Assembly (NCBI GenBank): GCA_028284865.1
Contig: JANQQV010000026.1
Coordinates: forward strand, 29,301 to 93,300
Origin: Rhodothermales bacterium
GTDB lineage: Bacteria > Bacteroidota > Rhodothermia > Rhodothermales > UBA10348
Direction of reading: 5' to 3'
Length of the DNA stretch: 64,000 nt
The notes below the pieces were generated by a model, which saw nothing but the letters and a program-made list of their open reading frames with translations, was not told the DNA's origin and did no database searches. Below, piece by piece: positions 41,863 through 52,107 of this stretch (its first letter is position 1; every line of letters begins with the position of its first letter). A program made the translations under genes and the position numbers.

Positions 41863-43233
41863 ATGTCCAAAACCCTCGTTGTTTCCATTTCTGGCGTCCG
41901 TGGCATTTTCGGTGCCGGCCTTGACCCAGAAGTAATCGTTCGATTCGCCTCCGCCTATGGCGATTGGATCCGCTCCGGTAATCCTCAGCGAGAAACAGTA
42001 GTTGTGGGCCGAGATGCTCGTGTGACGGGAGAACTATGCGCAGACCTGGTGATGAGGACCCTTCAGAGCCAGGGAATCCATGTCGTGGATGCCGGCTTGG
42101 CCACAACACCGACTGTGGAAATGGCCGTCCTGACTGAGAAAGCAGCTGGAGGAATCGTACTGTCAGCCTCGCACAATCCGGCGGAATGGAACGCCCTGAA
42201 ATTGCTCAATGCAAAGGGAGAATTTCTTTCGCCAAAGGATGCGGGTACGGTCATTGAGCTTGCCGAGCGCGGTGATCCGGAGTGGGCCGCATGGGATGAA
42301 CTGGGTGAGCGCCGTTCCGCTGACTTCCTCCCGGGACATATCGATGCGGTCTGTTCTCTGGAGGGAATCAACCCTGCAAAGATTGCCGAGCGGGATTTTC
42401 GAATCGTAGTCGATGCGGTCAATTCGGTCGGTGGCATCGCCATACCCGCGTTGCTCCAGCGACTCGGTGTTCGGGATGAGCAAATCATTCGCCTCCACTG
42501 CGAGCCAACTGGACGCTTTGCGCACCCTGCCGAACCGCTGCCGCAAAACCTGACTGAGATCATCGAACGTGTGGGTACCGAAGGCGCCGATCTCGGCTTG
42601 GTGGTCGACCCGGATGCCGACCGATTGGCATTGATCGCTGACGGTGGCGTGTACGTCAGCGAAGAACTGACCCAGGTGCTCGCCGCCGACTTCTGGTGGC
42701 AGAACCACAGCGGCCCATTCGCCACGAATCTGTCCTCATCGCGTGCGATTGAGGATGTGGCAGCGCGTCACGGAGAATCGGTCTATCGCTCAGCCGTGGG
42801 TGAAATCAATGTCGTCGAACGAATGAAGGAAGTGGGTGCGGCCATCGGTGGCGAAGGCAATGGTGGTGTCATCTTGCCGGATCTGCACTACGGTCGTGAC
42901 GCGCTTGTTGGAGCGGCACTCATTCTGCAGCACTTGGCCAATACCGGTGGTTCTCTTTCCGAGTGGGTCGCCGACATGCCGACCTACCATATTGCTAAGC
43001 TCAAAACGGATATCGGCTCGATGGACCCCGAGGCGCTGCTCGCCCGAATGGCCGAACGCTATGCCGATGAACGGATTTCAACGATTGATGGGGTCAAGAT
43101 CGACCTGGAAGAAGGATGGGTGCACATGCGCAAGTCCAACACCGAACCCATCATCAGGGTCTATGCAGAAGCAGGGTCCGCCGAGGCCGCCACGTCGCTC
43201 GGCGAGCGATTCATGAAGGAGTTGGTCGGATAG
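41863..43233 (+). CDS. glmM: Phosphohexomutase (phosphoglucosamine/phosphomannomutase family)
   Basis: 456 residues in the alpha-D-phosphohexomutase family. The four signature loops are present: phosphoserine loop GGIVLSASHNPAEWNALKLL, metal loop LVVDPDADRLALI, sugar-binding loop GEGNGGVILPD, and the C-terminal phosphate-binding loop MRKSNTEPIIRVYAE. The start, SISGVRGIFGAGLDPE, is typical of the GlmM-like group in Bacteroidota. GlmM converts glucosamine-6-phosphate to glucosamine-1-phosphate for cell-wall synthesis; a phosphomannomutase/phosphoglucomutase role cannot be excluded. It ends directly against the stop codon of a convergent small gene, with no spacer. Confidence 0.88.
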   Translation: MSKTLVVSISGVRGIFGAGLDPEVIVRFASAYGDWIRSGNPQRETVVVGRDARVTGELCADLVMRTLQSQGIHVVDAGLATTPTVEMAVLTEKAAGGIVLSASHNPAEWNALKLLNAKGEFLSPKDAGTVIELAERGDPEWAAWDELGERRSADFLPGHIDAVCSLEGINPAKIAERDFRIVVDAVNSVGGIAIPALLQRLGVRDEQIIRLHCEPTGRFAHPAEPLPQNLTEIIERVGTEGADLGLVVDPDADRLALIADGGVYVSEELTQVLAADFWWQNHSGPFATNLSSSRAIEDVAARHGESVYRSAVGEINVVERMKEVGAAIGGEGNGGVILPDLHYGRDALVGAALILQHLANTGGSLSEWVADMPTYHIAKLKTDIGSMDPEALLARMAERYADERISTIDGVKIDLEEGWVHMRKSNTEPIIRVYAEAGSAEAATSLGERFMKELVG

Positions 43234-43512
43234 CTAGAGATCGGTGAATCGTGCGTCTTCGACGTCATCAGGAGGCGTGGAAGGCTGCGATTGGGTGCCT
43301 CTCTTCTTCACGACCCTCATTGCCGGTCCTTCTTCAGAGCGGGACGAGGGCTGGCTCTGTGATGGCTGCCCGAACGGCTGACCGCGATGACCTCCACGAG
43401 GATTCTGTCCATCCAACGGTTGCTGTCCACCTCGAGCTGCATCAATCAAATTGCCGGCAGCTTTGAAGACGTACCAGAGCAGGGCAGCCATTATGATCCA
43501 CTTGAGCAACAT
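43234..43512 (-). CDS. Small membrane-anchored hypothetical protein
   Basis: 92 residues. One N-terminal transmembrane helix (LLKWIIMAALLWYVFKAAGNLI) is followed by a polar, Gln/Gly/Pro/Ser-rich disordered tail with a basic patch RVVKKRG. This pattern recalls small DUF4834-like proteins of Bacteroidota, but I cannot assign it firmly. Its stop codon abuts the convergent hexomutase stop codon, and it sits 8 bases after the deoxynucleoside kinase stop on the same strand, so it is probably the last gene of the folK-dNK operon. The tail would face the cytoplasm if the basic residues follow the positive-inside rule. Confidence 0.6.
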   Translation of the reverse strand: MLLKWIIMAALLWYVFKAAGNLIDAARGGQQPLDGQNPRGGHRGQPFGQPSQSQPSSRSEEGPAMRVVKKRGTQSQPSTPPDDVEDARFTDL

Positions 43513-43520
43513 CCTGAAGT

Positions 43521-44246
43521 CTAGAACAGCGTCGCTCCTGTGGAAGAGGGATTGAAGTAGGTCGTACCCGGGTGACGCAGATTGGCAATCTGGCGAACCA
43601 GCTCATTCAAATCCGCTGGTCGCTGAACGAAGTCGATGTTCGTCGCATTAACGATCAGAAGCGGACTCTGATTGTAGTGGAAGAAGTAGTGATTGTAGGC
43701 CTGATTGAGACTGTCGATGTAGTCCCGATCCATGTCCGTCTCATACTCCCGGCCACGCTTGGCGATGTTCGCCATCAATCGATCCGTTGACGCCTGGAGA
43801 TACACGATCAGGTCCGGCACGGGCGTCGTGGGCTGCATGATGCCGAACATCGTCTCGTAGAGTTGGAGCTCGTCGCCCTCCAGGTTGATGCGGGCAAAAA
43901 TCCGATCCTTGTCGAATGTGTAGTCAGCCAGGACGAAGTTGTGGAAGAGATCTCTTCCACCAAGCGTCTGCTGCTGACGGAATCGACTGGCCAGAAAACT
44001 CAACTGGGTCTGGAAGGCCCACCGCGCGCGATCATCGTAGAAGCGCTTGAGGAACGGGTTTTCTTCGAACTGCTCTAGCACCAGACGCGCTTCGGCGCGC
44101 TCTGCGAGCATCTTTGCCAACGTCGTCTTTCCCGCTCCGATTACACCTTCAATGACCACATACTGCAGGTGCTCGGGCCAGAGGACGGTTTCGTCTTCGC
44201 CGGACTGCGGTGCTGATTCAATGGGAAGGTCGTCGAAGAGACTCAT
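43521..44246 (-). CDS. Deoxynucleoside kinase
   Basis: 241 residues. P-loop VVIEGVIGAGKTTLAKMLAE (residues about 31-50), then LEQFEENPFLKRFYDD, and FQTQLSFLASRFRQQQ for the substrate helix. DRSY/ERS is replaced here by VLADYTFDKDRIFA, and LIVYLQASTDRLMANIAKRGREYE gives the lid region. This is the dNK/dGK/dAK family that salvages deoxynucleosides to monophosphates using ATP; Bacteroidota often have one or two copies next to folK. The start codon overlaps the folK stop as ATGA, showing translational coupling. The base specificity is not deducible. Confidence 0.88.
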   Translation of the reverse strand: MSLFDDLPIESAPQSGEDETVLWPEHLQYVVIEGVIGAGKTTLAKMLAERAEARLVLEQFEENPFLKRFYDDRARWAFQTQLSFLASRFRQQQTLGGRDLFHNFVLADYTFDKDRIFARINLEGDELQLYETMFGIMQPTTPVPDLIVYLQASTDRLMANIAKRGREYETDMDRDYIDSLNQAYNHYFFHYNQSPLLIVNATNIDFVQRPADLNELVRQIANLRHPGTTYFNPSSTGATLF

Positions 44247-44782
44247 GCACTCGGATCGAGTTGCAGGGAATGGGATGTTCGCGTGATATCTGTCGTGTCC
44301 GGACAGGTGGAAAGAAGATAGCCCACGCGCTTGTCAAAGGGAGCGGGTACGACATCCTCCTCGGCAATTTCAGCGAGGGGTGCCAGTACGAAACGACGTT
44401 GGTCGAGGCGAGGATGGGGGATGGACAGCAGGTCGGTCTGGACCACCTGATCGGCTGCGAGGATGATGTCGAGATCCAGGGGACGTGGCTTCCACAGACC
44501 TTTGGTTGATCGATCCCGTCCGTGCTGCGTTTCGATGGCAAACAGCAGCTGTATCAGCTCTTCTGGACCCAGCGAGCTCGTGCAGGCCAAAACAGCATTG
44601 AGGAATGCGGGCTGAGATGGATCACCTGGTCTCACATGCGCTTCGGTTTCCCACACCGATGAGACGGCAACCACTTGGCAGCTCGGGTCAGCGTCGATGG
44701 CATGAACAGCCCCGCGCAAATGCTCGACCCGATCGCCGAGGTTGGAACCCAGCGCGATGTGATATGTGGTCGGATCAGCCAT
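44243..44782 (-). CDS. folK: 2-amino-4-hydroxy-6-hydroxymethyldihydropteridine pyrophosphokinase
   Basis: HPPK transfers pyrophosphate from ATP to 6-hydroxymethyl-7,8-dihydropterin in folate synthesis. 179 residues with the complete family pattern: YHIALGSNLGDRVEHLRGAV at the start, SVWETEAHV, PAFLNAVLACTSSLGPEELIQLLFAIETQHGRDRSTKGLWKPRPLDLDIIL with the catalytic RxxxxxxPRxxDLDI stretch, and IPHPRLDQRRFVLAPLAEIA. The normal length is 160-180. It overlaps the kinase gene by 4 bases (ATGA), so the two are cotranscribed. A groEL terminator lies just upstream. Confidence 0.95.
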   Translation of the reverse strand: MADPTTYHIALGSNLGDRVEHLRGAVHAIDADPSCQVVAVSSVWETEAHVRPGDPSQPAFLNAVLACTSSLGPEELIQLLFAIETQHGRDRSTKGLWKPRPLDLDIILAADQVVQTDLLSIPHPRLDQRRFVLAPLAEIAEEDVVPAPFDKRVGYLLSTCPDTTDITRTSHSLQLDPSA

Positions 44783-44841
44783 GCAGGGTGGGGAGGGGAA
44801 GGGTTGTTCCAGTTACAAGGTAGGAGGGGCTCCAAAACAAA

Positions 44842-44871
44842 GCGGGCCGCAGGATGGATCCTGCGGCCCGC
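44842..44871 (-). terminator. Intrinsic terminator of the groESL transcript (minus strand)
   Basis: Arms GCGGGCCGCAGGAT and its exact complement meet around a GG tip. On the minus strand the stem is followed by TTGTTTTGGA. It is placed 113 bases after the groEL stop and 59 before folK. Confidence 0.85.
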
Positions 44872-44984
44872 ATAATCACGCTGGGAAGCGCGGGGGGATT
44901 GGTTGGGAATGCAGAACGGCTGTTCAGCAAGCCCATCACGTCGGGTCCGGTTGGTCTCTGACCAGAGGACCCGACCAGTCCAAT

Positions 44985-46640
<1,656 letters not shown>

Positions 46641-46741
46641 TTATCGTCCTTGAACGATGGGCGAGCCACAAAACAGGGTCGCCGCGTTAGCAGAGGGTCC
46701 GACGACGAAGGTTGTCGCGAACCAGAGCGTGGTCGACCGTA

Positions 46742-47032
46742 TTAGTCGTTTACGATCCCGAGGATGTCGGACTCGCGCATGATGAGCACGTCGTCGCCGT
46801 CCATCGTGATTTCGGTGCCGGAGTACTTTCCGTACAGGACCGTATCGCCTTCGCTGACCGTCATGTCGATCTTGTTGCCGTTTTCGACTTTGCCGGGGCC
46901 TACGGCCAGGACGGTACCGCGCTGCGGCTTTTCTTTTGCGGTATCGGGGATGAAGAGTCCGCTTGCCGTCTTCTCTTCGGCCGGCTCGGGCTTCACCACC
47001 ACGCGATCGCCGAGAGGTTTGATGCTAGCCAT
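46742..47032 (-). CDS. groES: Co-chaperonin GroES
   Basis: 10-kDa lid of the GroEL chamber. 96 residues from the ATG at 47032, which gives the conserved start [25 protein letters not shown]; a longer in-frame reading from further upstream would run into the CIRCE operator and is rejected. The mobile loop is [19 protein letters not shown], then [45 protein letters not shown]. First gene of the groES-groEL operon. Confidence 0.96.
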   Translation of the reverse strand: MASIKPLGDRVVVKPEPAEEKTASGLFIPDTAKEKPQRGTVLAVGPGKVENGNKIDMTVSEGDTVLYGKYSGTEITMDGDDVLIMRESDILGIVND

Positions 47033-47076
47033 GGGTTGCTGCCTCTGATGAATGTTGGTTGATAATCGTGGGTTGC

Positions 47077-47103
47077 TTGGCACTCTGGGTGGGAGAGTGC
47101 TAA
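47077..47103 (-). promoter_or_regulatory. CIRCE operator (HrcA-binding inverted repeat)
   Basis: TTGGCACTC-N9-GAGTGCTAA matches the CIRCE consensus TTAGCACTC-N9-GAGTGCTAA with a single mismatch. Its left end is 45 bases before the groES start. Repression of groESL by HrcA and release on heat shock are the established role; hrcA itself is not in the window. Confidence 0.94.
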
Positions 47104-47293
47104 AGCGAAATCAAAAGAAATCCGGGCGGCAAATTTTCCGCTCGGAAGACTCTTAGAACCGAGGCTTTTGAGTGTCTGTTCCGCGTCTGTTCGCCCGAAA
47201 ATCCCGGTTTTGCCCGGCAATGGGGAACAGAGCAATTAAAATTCTGTGAACCGGGTGTCCTGCTCCCGCAATCCCACATCGCAGCCTGAGCGA

Positions 47294-47746
47294 ATGCCCA
47301 ATCCGTCTTCCTCATTCTTTCGCAACGGGACGTTTCTTTCTTCCGGTCTGTTGCTGTTGGTGGTACTGGCAATGCTCCCGCCCTTCGTTTCGGAATCGGT
47401 GGCCGGAGCCTTGATGGCAGCGTTTGACCCTGTATGTCACCAGATATTCAGTCGTTCGCCACACATCCATGACACGGCGTTCGCCGTTTGTCACCGATGC
47501 TTTGGCGCCTACGTGGGTCTATTTGCGGGTTCGGTGCTTTTTCTGAGTTCACGTGGCAGGGTCCTACCTTCCTGGAAGCCGTTGCTCCTCCTTGGTCTGG
47601 CGGCGCTGCCGGGCGTCATAGACTGGTCTGGCGATGTAGTTGGAATCTGGATCAACACGCCTGTCAGTCGCATCATCACAGGTGGGTGGTTCGGAGTATT
47701 GGCCGGAATGCTTCTCGCCGCAGCTGTACTGAGACAAAAGGCCTGA
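47294..47746 (+). CDS. DUF2085 membrane protein
   Basis: 150 residues from the ATG at 47294. Several hydrophobic segments (LSSGLLLLVVLAMLPPFV, GLFAGSVLFLS, PLLLLGLAALPGVIDW, IITGGWFGVLAGMLLAAAVL) flank the DUF2085 signature: DPVCHQIFSRSPHIHDTAFAVCHRCFGAYVGL, with conserved Cys-His-Gln and C-x2-C. The Cys/His set suggests metal or thiol chemistry, but no member has a known function. It diverges from groES; its promoter probably lies in the stretch shared with CIRCE upstream. Confidence 0.88.
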   Translation: MPNPSSSFFRNGTFLSSGLLLLVVLAMLPPFVSESVAGALMAAFDPVCHQIFSRSPHIHDTAFAVCHRCFGAYVGLFAGSVLFLSSRGRVLPSWKPLLLLGLAALPGVIDWSGDVVGIWINTPVSRIITGGWFGVLAGMLLAAAVLRQKA

Positions 47747-47827
47747 ATTGGTGCATCCCGACTGTCACTTCGCCCCCTGATCTTCGTAAGTTGACCGTAG
47801 TTAGCCCCACAAACCTCCCTTTCTCTT

Positions 47828-48328
47828 ATGCCTGACAAGAAGCAGTCCCTACTCATGGGTGCCCTCGTGGCCGGAATCCTGAGTACGTCCTATCTCAGTC
47901 TCATCAACCTGTTGTGTTGCATGGGCGTGATTGCCGGTGCCATGGTAGCCGTATGGCATTACACAGATACCAATGAGCTCACCATTCCTACCGGCACGGG
48001 TGCGGGGATGGGAGCGATGGCAGCCATCGGCGGCGGTGTGATCTCCATGATCCTGAATCTGGTGTTGATCCAGGCAGGCATCCGGCATGATGTCGCCATG
48101 ACCGAGTTCATCCTCAACACATGGGGAAGCAGCATGCCTCCTGAGCAGATTGAGGCGATGGAAGCGCAAATCGAGGCTGACTTCGAGTTTGGTGCTTACT
48201 TCTTGAATGCTCTGCTTGGCTTCGTCATTTCGGCCGTCTTCGGAGCCATTGGTGGCGCGATCGGCGCGAAAGTGTTCAAGAAAGGTGGCGACGAGCCAAC
48301 TGATCTGAGTGTGATCGAAGAGCTCTAG
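47828..48328 (+). CDS. Four-helix membrane protein of unknown function
   Basis: 166 residues. Hydrophobic segments SLLMGALVAGILSTSYLSLINLLCCMGVIAGAMVAVW, GAGMGAMAAIGGGVISMILNLVLIQAG and AYFLNALLGFVISAVFGAIGGAIGAKVF flank an acidic, helical loop (PPEQIEAMEAQIEADFE). It resembles Gly-zipper membrane proteins of the DUF4199/DUF5518 kind found in Bacteroidota. I cannot assign it more precisely. It follows the DUF2085 gene by 81 bases on the same strand. Confidence 0.65.
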   Translation: MPDKKQSLLMGALVAGILSTSYLSLINLLCCMGVIAGAMVAVWHYTDTNELTIPTGTGAGMGAMAAIGGGVISMILNLVLIQAGIRHDVAMTEFILNTWGSSMPPEQIEAMEAQIEADFEFGAYFLNALLGFVISAVFGAIGGAIGAKVFKKGGDEPTDLSVIEEL

Positions 48329-48366
48329 GCACGGTCAGCTCCGAACGCCCAATTGTTGCGAGCAAA

Positions 48367-48933
48367 CTATCTACGGCCCTTCCGCTTTGACAGCGGGGGG
48401 GCCAACACTTCTGCTGCGATGAATGCCTGGCGGGACACCATGTGATCGGCCAGATTCGGTCGCGTCACGACACGGTAATCGTCCGGTTTTGCCCCTGGCT
48501 CCTTGAAGGAAGATTCGTGATCATGCGTGATAACGGGGGCATTGAAGGTGTCGCCCTTGAGGTTTTCGAATGCCTGATCGTAGAACACAGCGCTGGGGGA
48601 TACCGACTCGGCCAACATCTCCGGCGGCTTTGTTCGACGTTTTTCGATCATCGATGAGCGTCGGACCGGTGAGGGTTCCATCCGTTGCCTGACCGGCTCC
48701 GGCGATGGCTCCGGGACTTCGTAGTGGGGCTCTGGCAGTGAAGGAGGTTGTTCTTCGCCTCTCAAGACACGACCGATCTCACCAAGCGCCTGCTCCAACT
48801 CTGATGGCATCGACTCCTGAGACTGAGGGGCATTCTCGGGCACAGGATTCTGGGGTCGCTTGCGTTTAGATGCCAGCGCCTGAAGGATGTACACGACGGC
48901 CAGGAACAGCCAAAATAGAATTTCAGAATCCAT
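48367..48933 (-). CDS. Single-pass membrane hypothetical protein
   Basis: 188 residues. An N-terminal transmembrane helix (ILFWLFLAVVYILQALA) is followed by a basic KRKRP stop-transfer signal and a long Pro/Glu/Arg-rich, probably disordered cytoplasmic region. A short conserved-looking part near the end reads NLADHMVSRQAFIAAEVLAPPLSKRKG. No enzymatic motif is visible. It is 36 bases after the mutY stop on the same strand, so it may be cotranscribed with it. Similar TM-plus-disordered proteins occur in Rhodothermota, but the function is unknown. Confidence 0.6.
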   Translation of the reverse strand: MDSEILFWLFLAVVYILQALASKRKRPQNPVPENAPQSQESMPSELEQALGEIGRVLRGEEQPPSLPEPHYEVPEPSPEPVRQRMEPSPVRRSSMIEKRRTKPPEMLAESVSPSAVFYDQAFENLKGDTFNAPVITHDHESSFKEPGAKPDDYRVVTRPNLADHMVSRQAFIAAEVLAPPLSKRKGRR

Positions 48934-48969
48934 GGAGAGCCCTCTTGGTGTTCAGCTTAAGCTTGGCCC

Positions 48970-50058
48970 TCAGTCGGGTTCCTGACTCAGCAGTTCCAGC
49001 AATCGCCTGTTGGCTCTTGGAAAGGCATAGTCGCCGAATTCCTCCCGCGCAATCCAGGCGTGTGGTTGAGAAGACGAGCTCTTGCCGGTACCGTTCAATG
49101 CACATTCGAAGGCATGCATGGTGATGCGAAAATGGGAATAGGCATGCTTGATTGTCGCTATCTGTTCGACCGGAATCACGTCCAATCCTGTCTCTTCCAT
49201 CACCTCCCTTCGACATGCTTCCGCCGGTGATTCGCCGTGTTCGACTTTCCCACCCGGAAATTCCCACAGTCCGCCGAGCATGGCATCGGTGTCCCGCTGC
49301 TGGATGTAGAGTTGTGCATCCTCATTCCGGATGATCCCCACTGCTATGTCATAGTGCGGAACAGGCTTCTTCTTTCGCTTCACAGGCAAGGACTCCTGCC
49401 GGCCTTCCCGGAATGCAATGCACGTGTCAGACAGCGGGCATGAATCACACTTTGGAGCGCGAGGCGCACAAACCAACGCTCCCAGCTCCATCATCGCTTC
49501 GTTGTGGTCGCCTGGCGAATCACGATTCAGGAACGCATCCGCCCATGTCTGTAGGGTTTTTTTGGATGCGTTGGAATCCACGGGCTCTGAGAAGCCATGC
49601 AATCGCGCCAGGACGCGAATGACGTTTCCATCAACTACCGCATGTGGAAGGCCTTGCGCGATGGAAGAGATGGCTGCTGCTGTGTAGGGACCAATTCCGG
49701 GCATTTCCAGCCACTCAGAAAACGTCGTTGGCATCTTGCCAGCCCTCTCCTCAATGACATAGCGGGATGCTCGATACAGGTTTCGTCCGCGGGAGTAATA
49801 CCCGAGCCCTTCCCACAGGCGCAGAACATCGTCAAGCTCCGCCGCTGCCATATCCGCGACAGTCGGAAACCGCTCCACGAATCGCTCGAAGTACGGCAAG
49901 CCCTGATCGACACGGGTCTGCTGTAAAATCACCTCGGACAGCCAGATGTGCCACGGGTCCTTGCTCTGTCGCCACGGTAGATCGCGCCGATGATGTCCGA
50001 ACCAATCCGCAAGGGCGGACCGATCGGAATCGGTCAAATGAGTCTCAGGTGATTTCAA
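48970..50058 (-). CDS. mutY: A/G-specific adenine DNA glycosylase
   Basis: Removes adenine mispaired with 8-oxoguanine. 362 residues; a TTG at 50058 is the likely start, as no in-frame ATG precedes the conserved region. The catalytic domain has DLPWRQSKDPWHIWLSEVILQQTRVDQG, helix-hairpin-helix LEMPGIGPYTAAAISSIA, VVDGNVIRVLARL with the catalytic Asp, and the 4Fe-4S ligands C-x6-C-x2-C-x5-C in CAPRAPKCDSCPLSDTC. The C-terminal Nudix-like domain carries GGKVEHGESPAEACRREVMEETGLD, an intact Nudix box, whereas most MutY have a degenerate one. It diverges from the outer-membrane protein gene at 50260. Confidence 0.93.
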   Translation of the reverse strand: MKSPETHLTDSDRSALADWFGHHRRDLPWRQSKDPWHIWLSEVILQQTRVDQGLPYFERFVERFPTVADMAAAELDDVLRLWEGLGYYSRGRNLYRASRYVIEERAGKMPTTFSEWLEMPGIGPYTAAAISSIAQGLPHAVVDGNVIRVLARLHGFSEPVDSNASKKTLQTWADAFLNRDSPGDHNEAMMELGALVCAPRAPKCDSCPLSDTCIAFREGRQESLPVKRKKKPVPHYDIAVGIIRNEDAQLYIQQRDTDAMLGGLWEFPGGKVEHGESPAEACRREVMEETGLDVIPVEQIATIKHAYSHFRITMHAFECALNGTGKSSSSQPHAWIAREEFGDYAFPRANRRLLELLSQEPD

Positions 50059-50259
50059 CCGTCCGGGATGGGGTAGACTTGATGCGCGAAATCCGATCGG
50101 ACTATCCAGGGTTCTGATGTAGTCGACGCGCGATCGGTGCGTGTTGATGCTCGCCCGATACGTTGACGAAACGGATCTACACTCGATGGGTTTGTAGGCC
50201 GAGGACTAGCGTTGCCGGCCCGGCCGAGGGTCGGAATATCGTTGAGGATCGGAAGTACG

Positions 50260-52080
50260 ATGCGCGATCATACCCTGAGTTCGAGGATCTGGATCCGGGC
50301 AATGGCGATTGTCCTGATGGCCGGGTGGGTGATGGGTGGTGGTACTCAAGATGTCCTGGGGCAGGTACAGAGTGATCCTTCCGGGGCGACGGCTTTTGAG
50401 ATTATTGAGTTTGGTTCCGATGCGCGCGTTGAGGCATGGCCGGAATCGGTAGCGGCACCGATGGCCCACGCCCGATGGGAGGCCCAACTAGTCACCTGGT
50501 ATCATGAGCAAGGATTCTTTGACGCCAGGGTAGATTCGTTCGATGTCGATGAGGCACGGGTCTGGACCTCACCCGGTGAGCTGACTGTCATTGCTGACAT
50601 CACTCTGGTGCTGGAGACGAACGAGTCGAAAACAGAATATGAACCACCATCACGGGTTCATCCGGACGTTTTGCCCGCGGTCGACTATTTGACAGGGCTG
50701 CCTGCTTCACGCTTGAATCTGGATCAATTGGTAGATCGCGTGCTGCGTGCGTACTCCAATGCCGGGTATCTGGCTACGACCGTGGCCATATCCTCGGCCG
50801 CGGTGGACTCCGCTGGATTGCTCCTTGAGTTGACTATTGACCCCGGACTCATCACCAAATTGGAGGCCATCCGTTTAGATGGCGACTCGCGAACGCGGGA
50901 ATCCACAGTCATGTCGCTGTTGGGATTGCGCCCCGGACAGACGCTCGAGGGCCTGGATCTGGGCGATATGCGTACCCGATTGAGCGGTGCGGGCTGGCAC
51001 GAGCAGGTTTTTGAGCCCAGGTTCGAGCTAGCGACGGATTCTACTGCTCACCTCGCGATACCCGTCGTTCCGATGTCTCCCGGCCAATTCGACCTCGTTG
51101 TGGGCGCTCTACCGGAGGCCGGAGGAAGTGGTTCGCAAGTGATCGGATCAGGTCACCTCATGCTGACCAACGCGTTTGGCAAGGGACGCATGTTGGATGC
51201 GCACATTCATCGGTTGCCCGGGCAAACGGCTTCGGCCCGATTGGCTGTCGAGACACCTGCTCCTGCTGGCTGGCCGTTTCGAATACATGCGGGCCTGGAA
51301 GGCTTTCAACAGGACTCCACATGGAATCGGACCCGATTCGACGGTGAGGTCCGCTACAGGCTCGATGCGTCCACCTGGTTGGGAGCCACCGTGGCCAGGG
51401 AGCGAACGCGACCTGGATTTGCAGGGTCGGAAATCGTTGGCGGTTCGCAAGTCATTCCGCGTTCAACGGCGCGATTCGCTGGACTGACCATGCGCGTTCT
51501 GCGTCTTGATCATCCAACCGTTCCTCATCGAGGGCTTGCTTTGCGGTCAACCGTCGAACGAGGCACCCACTCTTCAGCGGGCAGGGAGGTTCAGGGTCAG
51601 GACACGCTGTCTGTCAGCAGGAGCGAACGAAGGGAACGCTTTGATCTGGACCTGGACGTGTACCTGAAACGGGGTGAGCGTCTGGGCTGGGCTTTCGGGC
51701 TGGACGTTTCAGCTATCAGGGCCGGCAGGCCTGATATGAGCGAGTTGCTGTTCCTGGGAGGAGCTTCGTCGCTGCGCGGATATGACGAGAATAGATTCCA
51801 GGGTACTACGGTCGCCCGAGGCTTTCTCGAAACGCGGTGGTACGTGGATCGGTCCTCTTGGGGCTTCTTGTTTTTAGATGCCGGATGGGTTGCAGTAGAT
51901 GCCGATTTCGAAGATGCATTGCCTGCCATTCTGGAGCGCTCTGAAGGAGTTCATCCCGGCTACGGATTCGGTTTTGTGTTCGATTCGGCTATTGGACCAT
52001 TGTCCTTATCGTATGCCCTCAATCCGGATGAAACGTGGAGTAGGGGACGCATCCATGCGGGTCTGTCATTCGGACTGTAG
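50260..52080 (+). CDS. Outer-membrane D15/TamA-like beta-barrel protein
   Basis: 606 residues from the ATG at 50260. A signal-anchor-like N-region (IRAMAIVLMAGWVMGGGTQDVLGQ) starts the protein. Periplasmic POTRA-like modules occupy about residues 50-260 (LNLDQLVDRVLRAYSNAGYLATTVAI; VMSLLGLRPGQTLEGLDL). The rest reads as alternating barrel strands, with the bacterial surface-antigen signature FLGGASSLRGYDENRFQGTTVARGFLETRWYV and a terminal IHAGLSFGL beta-signal. Such proteins insert or transport outer-membrane proteins or lipids (BamA, TamA, ShlB families). It is shorter than BamA. rsmE follows 27 bases later. Confidence 0.85.
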   Translation: MRDHTLSSRIWIRAMAIVLMAGWVMGGGTQDVLGQVQSDPSGATAFEIIEFGSDARVEAWPESVAAPMAHARWEAQLVTWYHEQGFFDARVDSFDVDEARVWTSPGELTVIADITLVLETNESKTEYEPPSRVHPDVLPAVDYLTGLPASRLNLDQLVDRVLRAYSNAGYLATTVAISSAAVDSAGLLLELTIDPGLITKLEAIRLDGDSRTRESTVMSLLGLRPGQTLEGLDLGDMRTRLSGAGWHEQVFEPRFELATDSTAHLAIPVVPMSPGQFDLVVGALPEAGGSGSQVIGSGHLMLTNAFGKGRMLDAHIHRLPGQTASARLAVETPAPAGWPFRIHAGLEGFQQDSTWNRTRFDGEVRYRLDASTWLGATVARERTRPGFAGSEIVGGSQVIPRSTARFAGLTMRVLRLDHPTVPHRGLALRSTVERGTHSSAGREVQGQDTLSVSRSERRERFDLDLDVYLKRGERLGWAFGLDVSAIRAGRPDMSELLFLGGASSLRGYDENRFQGTTVARGFLETRWYVDRSSWGFLFLDAGWVAVDADFEDALPAILERSEGVHPGYGFGFVFDSAIGPLSLSYALNPDETWSRGRIHAGLSFGL

Positions 52081-52107
52081 ATTGGGAGCCAGTAGAGCAG
52101 AAAGGGG

